Shown: positions 37,396-46,930 of the stretch, piece after piece
How the letters are laid out: each line of letters opens with the position of its first letter
Numbering within the stretch: position 1 is the stretch's first letter
Origin: Rhodococcus sp. KRD162
GTDB taxonomy: Bacteria > Actinomycetota > Actinomycetes > Mycobacteriales > Mycobacteriaceae
DNA length: 64,000 bases
Assembly (NCBI RefSeq): GCF_017168335.1
Contig: NZ_JABFAU010000015.1
Location: 275,828 to 339,827, forward strand
Direction: 5' to 3'
Made by a program: the position numbers and the translations under genes
Notes under the pieces: model-generated
The model's database searches: none
Told to the model about the DNA's origin: nothing
The model's input: the letters and a program-made list of their open reading frames with translations, nothing else

Positions 37396-38558
37396 GCACC
37401 TCTGCCCGCGACACCCACCTCGCCGACGCGATCGTCGTCGGCGGTGGCATCGGCGGGGCATCTCTGGGCTACGAGCTCGCGAGCGATCGCCGCGTCACAC
37501 TGCTCGAGCGCGAGAAGACCTTGGCTTTTCACACCACCGGACGATCGGCCGCGCTGTTCCTGGAAACCTACGGCAACAGCACTATTCGCGCACTGACAAC
37601 AGCCAGCCGCGACTTCCTGGTCGACCCGCCGGAGGCCTTCCGATCCGAACTCCTCACTCCGCGACCACTACTTCAGTTCGCTGCCACCGGGCGAGGCCCC
37701 GCACTCGAGGCGATGCACGCCGACATCAAGAGCCTCACACCCGACGCCCAACTCGTCTCCCCTGCCCAGGCGCACACGTTCTTTCCTCCGCTACGTCCCG
37801 AACTGATCGATTGCGCGCTCTACGAACCGCATTCGATGGAGGTCGACGTACATGCACTGCATCAGGGCTTCGTACGCGGGCTGCGCGAACGCGGCGGACG
37901 GGTCCATACCGGTGCTGCGGTGACCTCGCTCGAACGCGTCGACGGCCAGTGGCATGTGGCGACCTCGAATGGGACGACCCATGTCGCTCCGCTCCTCGTC
38001 GACGCGGCGGGTGCCTGGGCGGACGTGCTCGGCTCGATGGCCGGTGCCGACCCCATCGGACTCGTCCCGATGCGACGATCGGTGTTCATGGTGGCCGCAC
38101 CCGAAGGACTCGACACCTCCGATCTCGCGACGCTGAGCGACATCGACGAGAAGTTCTACATCAAGCCCGAGGGCGCACAACTGTTGTGCTCTCCCGCGGA
38201 CGAAACTCCCACCGAACCGAGCGACGCCCGCCCGGACGAGTTGGAGATCGCCCGGGCGTTCGACGACATCGCCGAGGCCACGACGCTGACGGCGCGCCAT
38301 GTTCGTTCGTCCTGGGCTGGGCTCCGTAGCTTCGTTCCCGATCGCACCCCTGTTGTCGGATTCGATCCGAACATCGAGGGTCTGTTCTGGTGTGCCGGGC
38401 AGGGCGGGTACGGAATCCAGACGTGCGCGGCACTCGCCCGCGTGGGCGCGGCAATCGTTCGCGGACAGGCGCTTCCGAATGACGTAGCCGAACGAGGCCT
38501 GCACGCCGCGGATCTTGCGCCCGATCGTCCCGGCCTGTCGATCCGCGCCGAGCACTGA
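37392..38558 (+). CDS. FAD-dependent D-amino acid dehydrogenase, D-arginine dehydrogenase type
   Basis: 388 residues from ATG at 37392, coupled to the Lrp gene. The DAO fold opens with AIVVGGGIGGASLGYELASD, then LLEREKTLAFHTTGRSAALFLETYGN, a stretch closely resembling D-arginine dehydrogenase (DauA), and closes with FDPNIEGLFWCAGQGGYGIQTCAALARVGA. It oxidises a D-amino acid to the 2-keto acid with transfer of electrons to the respiratory chain. Substrate specificity is inferred; D-arginine or D-lysine would fit the amino-acid-degrading neighbourhood. It ends 10 bases from the convergent E2 gene. Confidence 0.82.
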   Translation: MSTSARDTHLADAIVVGGGIGGASLGYELASDRRVTLLEREKTLAFHTTGRSAALFLETYGNSTIRALTTASRDFLVDPPEAFRSELLTPRPLLQFAATGRGPALEAMHADIKSLTPDAQLVSPAQAHTFFPPLRPELIDCALYEPHSMEVDVHALHQGFVRGLRERGGRVHTGAAVTSLERVDGQWHVATSNGTTHVAPLLVDAAGAWADVLGSMAGADPIGLVPMRRSVFMVAAPEGLDTSDLATLSDIDEKFYIKPEGAQLLCSPADETPTEPSDARPDELEIARAFDDIAEATTLTARHVRSSWAGLRSFVPDRTPVVGFDPNIEGLFWCAGQGGYGIQTCAALARVGAAIVRGQALPNDVAERGLHAADLAPDRPGLSIRAEH

Positions 38559-38568
38559 TCGTGCAGGC

Positions 38569-39915
38569 TCAGCCCAGAGCGATCAGATTCATCGGATCGG
38601 ACATCAGCCGTCCGACGAGTGCAAGGAACTGCGACCCTTGCTGGCCGTCGACCAGTCGGTGATCGAACGACAGCGACAAGGTTGTCACCGACCGTAATGC
38701 GATCTCGCCCTGATGCTCCCACGGCATCCGGCGTATCGACCCGAAGCACAGGATGGCGGCTTCACCTGGGTTGAGGATAGGGGTACCGGCATCGACTCCG
38801 AACACCCCCACGTTGGTGATCGTGATCGTTCCCTCGGCCAGATCGGCGGGGCTGCTCTTGCCCTCCTTGGCAGTACGTGTCAGCTCGGCCAGTGCCCGCG
38901 CGAGATCCACCAGCGACAGATCCTGCGCGTTCTTGATGTTGGGCACCATCAGTCCGCGCGGGGTTGCAGCGGCGATGCCGAGGTTGACGTAGTACTTGGT
39001 GACGATCTCCTGCGCGGCCTCGTCCCAGGAAGAATTGAGCGACGGATTCGATTTCAGCGCAACGAGAACCGCTTTGGCGACCAATGCAAGTGGGGTCAAC
39101 CGTACGTTCGCGAAGTGCTCGGATGTCCGCAGAGTATCCAACAGCGTCAGGGTCTCGGTGACGTCCACGGTGACGAACTCGGTGACGTGCGGCGCGGTGA
39201 ATGCACTGCGCACCATCGCGTCGGCCGTGTGTTTACGCACTCCCTTGATCGGTGTGCGCTCTTCACGGCCGAGCGGCTGCTCTACCTGCTCGGTAGACGC
39301 GTCGTCCTCGAGCAGATAGCTCTCGATGTCCTCACGGGTGACATCCCCGTGGGATCCGGTGGCCGGTACCTGGGCAAGGTCGACGGCGTTGTCCTTTGCA
39401 AGCTTGCGTACCGGCGGCGCAGCCAACGGTTTTCCGTTCTGCGCGTTCGCTTCCGCTGCGACCGGGCTCGTTCCTCGGCCGCCGCGTCTGCTCGAGCTTT
39501 CCTCCACCACCCCGTATCCGACGAGAACCGGGACGCGTTCGGCACCGTCGTCGGCAGCGCGCGTGACCCCCGCTTCGAAGCTCCCTTCCTCGGCGACTGC
39601 TGCTTCGACGGCAACTGTTTCGACGGCAGCCGATTCGACGGCAGCCGATTCGGCCGTGTCCGCGTCCGCACCATCGACCCTGATGTCGATGATCGGCATT
39701 CCGACCTCGACGGTGTCACCTTCGGACACATGCAGCGCAGCAACGACGCCCGCGAACGGAGACGGAAGTTCGACCGCGGCCTTGGCCGTTTCGACCTCGG
39801 CGATGTTCTGATTCAACTCGATGGTGTCGCCGACGCCGACGAGCCAGGTCAGCAGGTCGGCCTCGGTGAGCCCTTCCCCGAGGTCGGGCAACGGAAAGCT
39901 CTTGATCGTGGGCAT
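38569..39915 (-). CDS. bkdC: Dihydrolipoamide acyltransferase (E2), branched-chain keto-acid complex
   Basis: 448 residues from ATG at 39915. One N-terminal lipoyl domain (lipoylated Lys within EVETAKAAVELPSP), a variable linker rich in Ala/Val/Glu repeats (SAAVESAAVETVAVEAAVAE), an E1/E3-binding peripheral domain (PPVRKLAKDNAVDLAQVPATG), then the catalytic domain with the acyltransferase motif LSFDHRLVDGQQGSQFL. Last of three genes after E1 alpha and E1 beta, so it makes branched-chain acyl-CoA from leucine, isoleucine and valine keto acids. No E3 gene is present here. A pyruvate-type E2 is less likely given the Lrp and valine/leucine dehydrogenase neighbours. Confidence 0.92.
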   Translation of the reverse strand: MPTIKSFPLPDLGEGLTEADLLTWLVGVGDTIELNQNIAEVETAKAAVELPSPFAGVVAALHVSEGDTVEVGMPIIDIRVDGADADTAESAAVESAAVETVAVEAAVAEEGSFEAGVTRAADDGAERVPVLVGYGVVEESSSRRGGRGTSPVAAEANAQNGKPLAAPPVRKLAKDNAVDLAQVPATGSHGDVTREDIESYLLEDDASTEQVEQPLGREERTPIKGVRKHTADAMVRSAFTAPHVTEFVTVDVTETLTLLDTLRTSEHFANVRLTPLALVAKAVLVALKSNPSLNSSWDEAAQEIVTKYYVNLGIAAATPRGLMVPNIKNAQDLSLVDLARALAELTRTAKEGKSSPADLAEGTITITNVGVFGVDAGTPILNPGEAAILCFGSIRRMPWEHQGEIALRSVTTLSLSFDHRLVDGQQGSQFLALVGRLMSDPMNLIALG

Positions 39916-39963
39916 CGTCGAATCCTGTTCGGTATCTATCGGCGGCGGGCGTGAGAAGTGAGT

Positions 39964-40968
39964 TCAGTGCGAGCGGCAGCGGTCCACCGCGTCGAGGATC
40001 CGATCGACATCGGGGAGATAGAACTTCTCGAGCTTCGACGCGGGGTACGGGGTACCGAAACCGCCGACGCGCAGCACCGGTGACTCGAGGTTGTAGAAGC
40101 ACCGTTCGGAGATTCGAGCGGCGATCTCCGAGCCGAGGCCCATGAACACGGGAGCCTCGTGAGTCACGACCAGCCGTCCGGTCTTGCGCACCGAGGCCTC
40201 GATCGTCTCGAAGTCGATCGGCGAGAGCGATCGCAGATCGATGACCTCGATCGATATCCCCTCGTGGGCAGCAACTTCGGCAGCTTTGCGGGCGGTGGAC
40301 ACGAGCGGTCCGTAGGCGATGAGTGTGACGTCGGTACCTTCGGTGACCACCCGTGCCTGGTGCAGGGGGTAGGCGGCGGCGAGATCGGTGGAGTCCAGGT
40401 CGATCGGGCTCTTCTCCCAGTAGCGGCGCTTGGGTTCGAAGAACAGCACCGGATCATCGCTGGCTATCGCCTGCCGAATCATCGAGTAGCCGTCGGCTGC
40501 AGTGCTGCAGGTGACGACGCGAAGGCCTGCGGTCTGCGCGAAGTAGCCCTCGGGCGACTCCGAGTGATGCTCGACGGCGCCGATTCCGCCGCCGTACGGC
40601 ACGCGAATCGTCATCGGAATCTTGACGTTTCCGCTTGTGCGGTAGTGCAGTTTGGCTACCTGGGAGACGATTTGGTCGAAGGCCGGGTAGATGAATCCGT
40701 CGAACTGGATCTCGCACACCGGCCGGAATCCGCGCATCGCCAAACCTACTGCGGTGCCGATGATGCCCGATTCGGCCAGTGGCATATCGAGTACGCGGCC
40801 CGGGCCGAAGTCCTTCTGCAGGCCGTCGGTGATGCGGAAGACGCCACCGAGCTTGCCGATGTCCTCGCCCATCAGCAGCACTTTCGGGTCGTCCTCCATC
40901 GCCCGACGCAGACCGGCGTTGATGGCCTTGCCCAAGGGAAGACTCGTGGGTCGTTCGAGCGTGGTCAT
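39964..40968 (-). CDS. bkdB: Branched-chain 2-oxo acid dehydrogenase E1 beta
   Basis: 334 residues from ATG at 40968, overlapping the E1 alpha stop (ATGA). Typical transketolase-like beta features: LMGEDIGKLGGVFRIT, DMPLAESGIIGTAVGLAMRG, EIQFDGFIYPAFDQIVSQVAK, PYGGGIGAVEHHSESPEGYFAQTAGL, and FEPKRRYW, then VVTHEAPVFMGLGSEIAARI in the C-terminal domain. It forms the alpha2beta2 decarboxylase with the gene before it and hands acyl groups to the E2 encoded 48 bases downstream. Confidence 0.94.
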   Translation of the reverse strand: MTTLERPTSLPLGKAINAGLRRAMEDDPKVLLMGEDIGKLGGVFRITDGLQKDFGPGRVLDMPLAESGIIGTAVGLAMRGFRPVCEIQFDGFIYPAFDQIVSQVAKLHYRTSGNVKIPMTIRVPYGGGIGAVEHHSESPEGYFAQTAGLRVVTCSTAADGYSMIRQAIASDDPVLFFEPKRRYWEKSPIDLDSTDLAAAYPLHQARVVTEGTDVTLIAYGPLVSTARKAAEVAAHEGISIEVIDLRSLSPIDFETIEASVRKTGRLVVTHEAPVFMGLGSEIAARISERCFYNLESPVLRVGGFGTPYPASKLEKFYLPDVDRILDAVDRCRSH

Positions 40969-42047
40969 GAGGTGACTCCTTCGAATCCTGCCTGATACGA
41001 GGCGAAGTGGGCCCGCTCGTCGTCCAGGAGTGGGTGTGGGTCGGCGTAGACGTTGTCGAACACCGACATCGCCGTCGGCTCGACGGTCTCGAGGCAGCCA
41101 CGACGAAGTGCGGCGGCGACCTCGTCGGCGGTGCGCTTCACCGAGGCGGCGAACTCTTCGTCGAACGCTCCGATTCGCTTGAGCAGCTTCTCGATTCGGT
41201 CGATCGGATCCTTGGCACGCCATTCGTCATCGGTTGCACCGGAACGGTATCGAGTCGGATCGTCGGAGGTGGTGTGCGGGCCCATGCGGTATGTGACGGC
41301 CTCGATCAGCGTCGGGCCGCTTCCTTCTCGGGCTCGTGCCAACGCCGCTCTGGTCACTGCCAGGACGGCGAGCACGTCGTTTCCGTCCACGCGTACCGAG
41401 GGAATTCCGTACCCTTCACCGCGTGCGGCAATCGTCGCCTTCGTCTGCACGGTCACCGGTTCGGAGATCGCCCACTGGTTGTTCTGGCAGAAGAACACCA
41501 CGGGGGCATGGAAACTGGAGGCGAAGCCGAGCGCCTCGGAAATGTCACCCTGACTCGTCGCGCCGTCGCCGAAGTAGGTGATGGCGGCACCCTCGGCTCC
41601 GTCGAGTTGCATGCCGATCGCGTATCCGGTCGCGTGCAGACCCTGTGATCCGACGATGATCGCCGGAGTGGTCATCCGGTATTCGTACGGGTCCCAGCCG
41701 GAGAGCGTCGATCCGCGCCAGAACCGCAGCATCCGGGTCGGATCGACCCCGCGGCAGTAGGCGACGCCGTGCTCGCGGTAGCTGGCGAACACGAAGTCCT
41801 CGGTGTCGAGCGCACGTGCCGATCCGACCTGCGCAGCTTCCTGCCCCAGCAACGGTGCCCAGAGTCCCAGTTCACCCTGCCTCTGCAGTGCTGTGGCCTC
41901 GGTGTCGATGCGGCGAACCACGACGAGATCGCGGTACATGTCCATCAGCGCGGCCGTGTCGATGTCTGCGACCAGAGGCGAGTAGGTCCCGTTGTGGACC
42001 ACTGTTCCCGACTCTTTGATCAGCTGAATCAGCGAGGTGGTGTTCAT
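40965..42047 (-). CDS. bkdA: Branched-chain 2-oxo acid dehydrogenase E1 alpha
   Basis: 360 residues from ATG at 42047. The thiamine diphosphate motif is ITYFGDGATSQGDISEALGFASSFHAPVVFFCQNNQWAISEP (GDG to NN). The phosphorylation-loop region appears as TYRMGPHTTSDDPTRYRS. It decarboxylates branched-chain 2-keto acids. It is the first gene of the bkd operon, with a divergent Lrp-family gene starting 135 bases away and a palindrome in between. Confidence 0.94.
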   Translation of the reverse strand: MNTTSLIQLIKESGTVVHNGTYSPLVADIDTAALMDMYRDLVVVRRIDTEATALQRQGELGLWAPLLGQEAAQVGSARALDTEDFVFASYREHGVAYCRGVDPTRMLRFWRGSTLSGWDPYEYRMTTPAIIVGSQGLHATGYAIGMQLDGAEGAAITYFGDGATSQGDISEALGFASSFHAPVVFFCQNNQWAISEPVTVQTKATIAARGEGYGIPSVRVDGNDVLAVLAVTRAALARAREGSGPTLIEAVTYRMGPHTTSDDPTRYRSGATDDEWRAKDPIDRIEKLLKRIGAFDEEFAASVKRTADEVAAALRRGCLETVEPTAMSVFDNVYADPHPLLDDERAHFASYQAGFEGVTS

Positions 42048-42075
42048 GGTCGTGGCACTCTCCGTCGTGGTGTGA

Positions 42076-42092
42076 TGTCCTTCACAAGGACA
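42076..42092. promoter_or_regulatory. Palindrome between bkd operon and divergent Lrp gene
   Basis: TGTCCTT-CAC-AAGGACA is a perfect 7-base inverted repeat with a 3-base centre, 29 bases upstream of the E1 alpha start. It lies in the only intergenic region shared by the bkd operon and its divergent Lrp-type regulator, so it is a good candidate operator for that protein. A second AT-richer stretch (TGCACAATATTG, around 42138) could hold the promoter of the Lrp gene. Confidence 0.5.
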
Positions 42093-42181
42093 CCACTGAC
42101 ATCCAGCGTGCACAAGTGACGTCTTCACAACTGAGCACCATGCACAATATTGGGTATCGAACGAGCTACAGAAAGTGCGCA

Positions 42182-42661
42182 ATGACCGATCTGGACAAGA
42201 CCGACGCCCGACTCCTTCTCGCCCTCTGCGCCAAGCCTCGCGCCACCGGCGTCGAACTGGCGACCACGCTGGGGCTCTCTCGCAACACCGTGCAGGCGCG
42301 ACTCGGACGGTGGGACGAAAAGGGTTCACTGACCCCGATCGATCACCGCATCCCGCCGAAGTCGCTGGGTCGTCCGCTGCAGGCGTTCGTCACCGCACAG
42401 GTGAACCAACACACACTGGCGGCGGTCACCGAACATCTGCGCACGATCCCGGAGATACTCGAGGTGTTCGGGCTCTCGGGGGCGGCCGATCTGCATATCC
42501 GAATCGCCGCTGTCGACGCCGACGACCTCTATCGCATCGCGGGACTCATCCTCGACATACCGGGAGTCGAGCGCACCAACATGTCCATCGCCATGTCGGA
42601 ACTGATTCAGTACCGCACCAAGCCGCTGCTCGAACAACTCGCCGGCGACCGACGCCGCTGA
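42182..42661 (+). CDS. Lrp/AsnC-family regulator of branched-chain degradation
   Basis: 159 residues from ATG at 42182; the frame extends 22 codons upstream without similarity. Helix-turn-helix LDKTDARLLLALCAKPRATGVELATTLGLSRNTVQARLGRWDEKG, then a RAM-type domain with AFVTAQVNQHTLAAVTEHL and GAADLHIRIAAVDADDLYR. Divergent from the bkd operon and upstream of valine/leucine dehydrogenase, it likely senses a branched-chain amino acid (BkdR role). Confidence 0.9.
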   Translation: MTDLDKTDARLLLALCAKPRATGVELATTLGLSRNTVQARLGRWDEKGSLTPIDHRIPPKSLGRPLQAFVTAQVNQHTLAAVTEHLRTIPEILEVFGLSGAADLHIRIAAVDADDLYRIAGLILDIPGVERTNMSIAMSELIQYRTKPLLEQLAGDRRR

Positions 42662-42846
42662 GTAACCCGCTCCCCCTGAGCAACCCGACCACCTCGGTCC
42701 GATCTCACGAGGCCACACCGTGCAACATGCGCAGTCCCGGCAACAGAGGTTGACCACCGTGCACCTCCGCGACACCCTGTGACGGACAACCATTCCGGGT
42801 ACCACCACGTTCGGGTACCGCCGTTCATCACCGAAAGAGTCCGCCT

Positions 42847-43965
42847 GTGTCCGTCGTTGCCGACCACCCCGCCGCCGTAGCCAGCACCCCGCCCCGCTCC
42901 CTGTCCTCGACGGCAGGCGTCTTCGACCGTCCCGACCTGCCGCAGGACCGCGTGCACGAGCGCGTCCTGTTCTGCCAGGATCGTGACACCGGGCTGCGCG
43001 CGATCATCGCCGTCCACTCCACCGTGCTCGGTCCGGCTCTGGGCGGAACTCGCTTCTACCCCTACGCATCCGAGCAGGATGCGTTGACCGACGTCCTACG
43101 CCTGTCGCGCGGAATGACCTACAAGGCAGCCGTTGCGGGCGTCGACCTCGGCGGCGGCAAAGCTGTGATCATCGGCGACCCCACCTCCGTCAAGACCCCG
43201 ACGCTGCTCAACGCATACGGCCGTTTCGTCGAATCGCTCGGCGGAACCTATGTCACGGCAGGCGATGTGGGCACCAACAGTGACGATCTCGACATCATCG
43301 CGGAAGAGACCGCACACGTCGTGGGCAAGAACACCACCGCAGGCGGCACCGGCGACAGTGGCCCGCAGACAGCACTGGGAGTTTTCCTGTCCCTGCGTGC
43401 TGCAGCCGAATCCTGCTGGGGTTCTGACGATCTGAACGGCAAGCGCATCGGAGTCGAAGGTGCAGGCAAGGTGGGATACAACCTCGTCGCCCTGCTCCGC
43501 GAGGCCGGCGCCGAGGTGCTCGTCAGCGACTCCTACGCACCCGCACTCGATCGCATCGTCGACGACTTCCCCGGAGTGCGGATCGCGTCGGACATCATCG
43601 GTGCCGATATCGACGTCTACGCACCCTGCGCCATGGGCGCGACGCTCGACGCCTCCTCGGCGGCCCGCTTGTCGGCGTCCATCGTCTGCGGCGCGGCCAA
43701 CAACCAACTGCTCACCCCCGACGTCGAGGCGATGTTGGCCGCTCGCGGAATCGTCTGGGTACCCGATTACGTCGCCAACGCGGGCGGCTTGATTCAGGTG
43801 GAAGGCGAACTACGCGGCAGGGATTCGGCCCAGGTGATGGCCACCATCGGCAAGATCGGTGACACCGTCGCCGGCATCTTCGCGATCGCGCGTGCCGAGG
43901 GCATCCTGTTGGGAGCAGCGGCCGACCGCCTCGCCGAGGACCGCATCGCCGCTGCCGAGCGCTGA
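42847..43965 (+). CDS. vdh: Valine/leucine dehydrogenase (Glu/Leu/Phe/Val family)
   Basis: 372 residues with GTG at 42847. Catalytic features: PALGGTRFYPYASEQDALTDVLRLSRGMTYKAAVAGVDLGGGKAVIIGDP (with the two catalytic lysines), TAGDVGTNSDDLDIIAEET (catalytic Asp region), and the NAD-binding GKRIGVEGAGKVGYNLVALL. It deaminates branched-chain amino acids to 2-keto acids, which the neighbouring keto-acid dehydrogenase uses. Substrate preference between valine and leucine cannot be set by inspection; phenylalanine is a less likely alternative. Confidence 0.9.
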   Translation: MSVVADHPAAVASTPPRSLSSTAGVFDRPDLPQDRVHERVLFCQDRDTGLRAIIAVHSTVLGPALGGTRFYPYASEQDALTDVLRLSRGMTYKAAVAGVDLGGGKAVIIGDPTSVKTPTLLNAYGRFVESLGGTYVTAGDVGTNSDDLDIIAEETAHVVGKNTTAGGTGDSGPQTALGVFLSLRAAAESCWGSDDLNGKRIGVEGAGKVGYNLVALLREAGAEVLVSDSYAPALDRIVDDFPGVRIASDIIGADIDVYAPCAMGATLDASSAARLSASIVCGAANNQLLTPDVEAMLAARGIVWVPDYVANAGGLIQVEGELRGRDSAQVMATIGKIGDTVAGIFAIARAEGILLGAAADRLAEDRIAAAER

Positions 43966-44052
43966 TCGGCAGTTCGGTCCGATGCGCTCCGCTGCGGGCC
44001 GAGCGACCGGATCTCCGCGTCCTCGGCCCGCAGCGGCGCTATCGGTGCCCGC

Positions 44053-45504
44053 TCATCGAAGCGCGATGTACTTGGTTTCGAGGTACTCCTCGATACCCTC
44101 CGAACCACCCTCGCGTCCGAATCCCGATTCCTTGACGCCTCCGAACGGTGCCGCGGCGTCGGAGATCGCACCGCGATTGACTCCGACCATGCCGGTGTCG
44201 AGTGCCGCCGATACCCGGAGGGTGCGGTCGAGGTTCTCGGTGAAGAAGTACGCCACCAACCCGTACTCGGTGTCGTTCGCCGCAGCGATCGCCTCGTCCT
44301 CGGTGTCGAATCCGACGATCGCCGCGACGGGGCCGAAGATCTCGGCCCGCAACAACTGCGCATCATCGGGGATCTGGTCCAGAACCGTAGGCGCATAGAA
44401 GAATCCAGATCCTCCGAGCGTCGTACCCCCGGTGCGCACTCGCGCTCCCTTCGCCACTGCATCATCGACGAGGGCAGCCACTGATCGGCGTTGCTTGTCG
44501 TTGACGAGCGGACCGATGTCGGTGCCGTCCTGCTCCCCCGGGCCGACCGTCAGAGCTTCGATCCGGGCGGTCAACTTCGTGGTGAACTCCTCACGCACCG
44601 AGTTCGCGACGTAGAGGCGGTTGGCCGCCGTGCATGCCTCGCCGCCGTTGCGCATCTTGGCCAGCATCGCTCCGTCGACTGCGGCGTCGATATCCGCGTC
44701 GTCGAACACGATGAACGGGGCATTGCCGCCCAACTCCATCGACGTCCGTAGCAGGCGGTCGGCGGCACCGCGTACCAACAACTTTCCCACCTCGGTCGAT
44801 CCGGTGAACGTGACCTTCCTGAGCCGCGGGTCCTTCATCAGCGGCCCGGTGACGGCACCGGCATCGGAGGTCGGGAGGATCGAGAGCACGCCCCTCGGCA
44901 AACCCGCGTCGGCGAAGACCTGTCCGAGGAGCAGCATCGTGAGCGGGGTGTCCTCGGCCGGTTTCACGATCACCGTGCATCCCGCGGCCAGTGCCGGCCC
45001 GATTTTGCGCGTGCCCATCGCCAACGGAAAATTCCACGGGGTGATGGCCAGTACCGGGCCGACCGGCGACTTGGTCACCAGGATTGCACCGTTGCCTGCC
45101 GGTGCCGAGGTGAACCGGCCACCGATGCGCACGGCCTCCTCGCTGAACCAGCGCAAGAATTCACCGCCGTAGTTCACTTCACCGCGGCTCTCCGCCAACG
45201 ACTTTCCCATTTCGAGCGTCATCAACAGGGAGAACTCGTCTGCGCGGGCGTGCAGGAGGTCGAAGGCTCGCCGCAGGATCTCCGCTCGCACACGTGGAGG
45301 CGTCGCCGCCCACTCGGACTGGGCCGCGGCCGCCTGATCGAGCGCGGTGATTCCGTCGGCGGCTGTCGCGTCGGCGACGGTGGTCAGTTCCTCACCGGTA
45401 GCGGGATCGAGCACGGCGAACCGGGCACCCGATGCAGACGGAGTCTGGACGCCGCCGAGCCACATGTCGGTGGGCACGGACGCGATCACATCACGAGCTG
45501 ACAT
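44053..45504 (-). CDS. gabD: Succinate-semialdehyde dehydrogenase
   Basis: 483 residues from ATG at 45504, one base after the gabT stop. GabD-type motifs: AITPWNFPLAMGTRKIGPALAAGCTVIVKPAEDTPL, LRTSMELGGNAPFIVFDDADIDAAV, and the nucleophile RNGGEACTAANRLYV. It oxidises succinate semialdehyde (or glutarate semialdehyde in the DavD role) to the acid with NAD(P). Paired with gabT it feeds GABA carbon into the TCA cycle. Together with the monooxygenase, amidase and ureohydrolase genes 4-9 kb away it fits the final step of arginine degradation through GABA. Confidence 0.93.
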   Translation of the reverse strand: MSARDVIASVPTDMWLGGVQTPSASGARFAVLDPATGEELTTVADATAADGITALDQAAAAQSEWAATPPRVRAEILRRAFDLLHARADEFSLLMTLEMGKSLAESRGEVNYGGEFLRWFSEEAVRIGGRFTSAPAGNGAILVTKSPVGPVLAITPWNFPLAMGTRKIGPALAAGCTVIVKPAEDTPLTMLLLGQVFADAGLPRGVLSILPTSDAGAVTGPLMKDPRLRKVTFTGSTEVGKLLVRGAADRLLRTSMELGGNAPFIVFDDADIDAAVDGAMLAKMRNGGEACTAANRLYVANSVREEFTTKLTARIEALTVGPGEQDGTDIGPLVNDKQRRSVAALVDDAVAKGARVRTGGTTLGGSGFFYAPTVLDQIPDDAQLLRAEIFGPVAAIVGFDTEDEAIAAANDTEYGLVAYFFTENLDRTLRVSAALDTGMVGVNRGAISDAAAPFGGVKESGFGREGGSEGIEEYLETKYIALR

Positions 45505-45505
45505 G

Positions 45506-46870
45506 TCAGAGACCCTGTCCCGCGCTGCGAAGCGCGTCTTCGAGGACGGTGAGCGCCTCATCGAGTAGTTCGTCGGAGATCACCAGAGGAGGAAGCAGTC
45601 GGATCACGTTGCCGTAGGTACCGCACGTGAGCACGATGACGCCCGCCGCGAGCGCCGCAGCCGCAACGGCTTTGGTCGCCTCGGGGTTCGGCTCGCGTCC
45701 ACCCGGCAGCACGAGTTCGACGGCGAGCATGGCTCCGCGGCCGCGGACCTCACCGATGATGCCGACCTCGGCGGCCAATGCCTGCAGCCGACCGAGCACG
45801 ATGCGCTCGATGTCGCGGGCGCGGGCATTGAGATCGAGTGTCTCCATCTGCTCGATGGACGCCAGTGCCGCAGCACAGGCAACGGGGTTGCCGCCGTACG
45901 TACCGCCGAGTCCACCCGGGTGCACGGCGTCGATCAGGTCGGCCCGGCCGGTGACTGCCGCCAACGGCATCCCACCCGCGATGCCCTTCGCCATCGTGAT
46001 CAGGTCCGGCACGATGCCCTCGTGTTCGCTGGCAAACCAGGCCCCGGTCCTGGTGAACCCCGACTGCACCTCATCGGCGACGAACACGACATCGTTGTCT
46101 CGCGCCCATGCCACCAAGGCAGGCAGGAATCCGTCGGCAGGAACGACGAAGCCGCCTTCGCCTTGGATCGGCTCGATCACGATGGCGGCGAGATTGCCTG
46201 CGCCCACCTGCTTTTCGATCGCTGAAATCGCGCGGGCAGCAGCGTCGGCACCGGTGATCGGCGAGCCGTCGACGTTGGTGCCTTCGCGGAACGGGTAGGA
46301 CATCGGGACCCGGTACACCTCCGGCGCGAAGGGGCCGAAGCCACTCTTGTACGGCATCGACTTCGAGGTCAGTGCCATCGTCAGATTGGTGCGTCCGTGA
46401 TACGCGTGGTCGAACACCACGACGGCGGAGCGGCCGGTGGCGTGACGGGCGATCTTGACCGCGTTCTCGACCGCCTCGGCACCACTGTTGAACAGGACAG
46501 TGCGCTTGTCGTGGTCACCGGGTGTCAATTCGGCGAGCTTCTCGGCAACAGCGATGTAGCCCTCGTACGGGGCGATCATGAAGCAGGTATGGGTGAAGTG
46601 CGCGACCTGATCCTGCACTGCGGCAACGACGGCCGGGTTGGAGGCACCGACGGTCGTCACGGCGATTCCGGCACCGAGATCGATCAACGAGTTGCCGTCC
46701 ACATCCACGACGACACCGCCGTCGGCGTCTGCTACGTAGACCGGCAGTGTGGACGCCACACCGGCGCCGACGACGGCCTTGCGTCGCGCCGCCAAGGCAG
46801 TCGACGCGGGTCCGGGGAAGGCGGTGACGATCCTGCGCTCCTGAGGAAGTCGGTACTCGATCGAGGCCAT
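45506..46870 (-). CDS. gabT: 4-aminobutyrate aminotransferase
   Basis: 454 residues from ATG at 46870, with GAAAGG upstream. Class III aminotransferase: LFNSGAEAVENAVKIARHATGRSAVVVFDHAYHGRTNLTMALT, IVIEPIQGEGGFVVP, FVADEVQSGFTRTG, and the PLP lysine in LITMAKGIAGGMPLAAVTGR. It converts GABA (or 5-aminovalerate) and 2-oxoglutarate to the semialdehyde and glutamate. First gene of gabTD, divergent from a PucR-type regulator 120 bases away. Confidence 0.94.
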   Translation of the reverse strand: MASIEYRLPQERRIVTAFPGPASTALAARRKAVVGAGVASTLPVYVADADGGVVVDVDGNSLIDLGAGIAVTTVGASNPAVVAAVQDQVAHFTHTCFMIAPYEGYIAVAEKLAELTPGDHDKRTVLFNSGAEAVENAVKIARHATGRSAVVVFDHAYHGRTNLTMALTSKSMPYKSGFGPFAPEVYRVPMSYPFREGTNVDGSPITGADAAARAISAIEKQVGAGNLAAIVIEPIQGEGGFVVPADGFLPALVAWARDNDVVFVADEVQSGFTRTGAWFASEHEGIVPDLITMAKGIAGGMPLAAVTGRADLIDAVHPGGLGGTYGGNPVACAAALASIEQMETLDLNARARDIERIVLGRLQALAAEVGIIGEVRGRGAMLAVELVLPGGREPNPEATKAVAAAALAAGVIVLTCGTYGNVIRLLPPLVISDELLDEALTVLEDALRSAGQGL

Positions 46871-46930
46871 GTTCGCACCTTTCGTGTGGGCTGTTCGAGC
46901 AAGTATGCGACCGCACACACCCTGGTGGGA

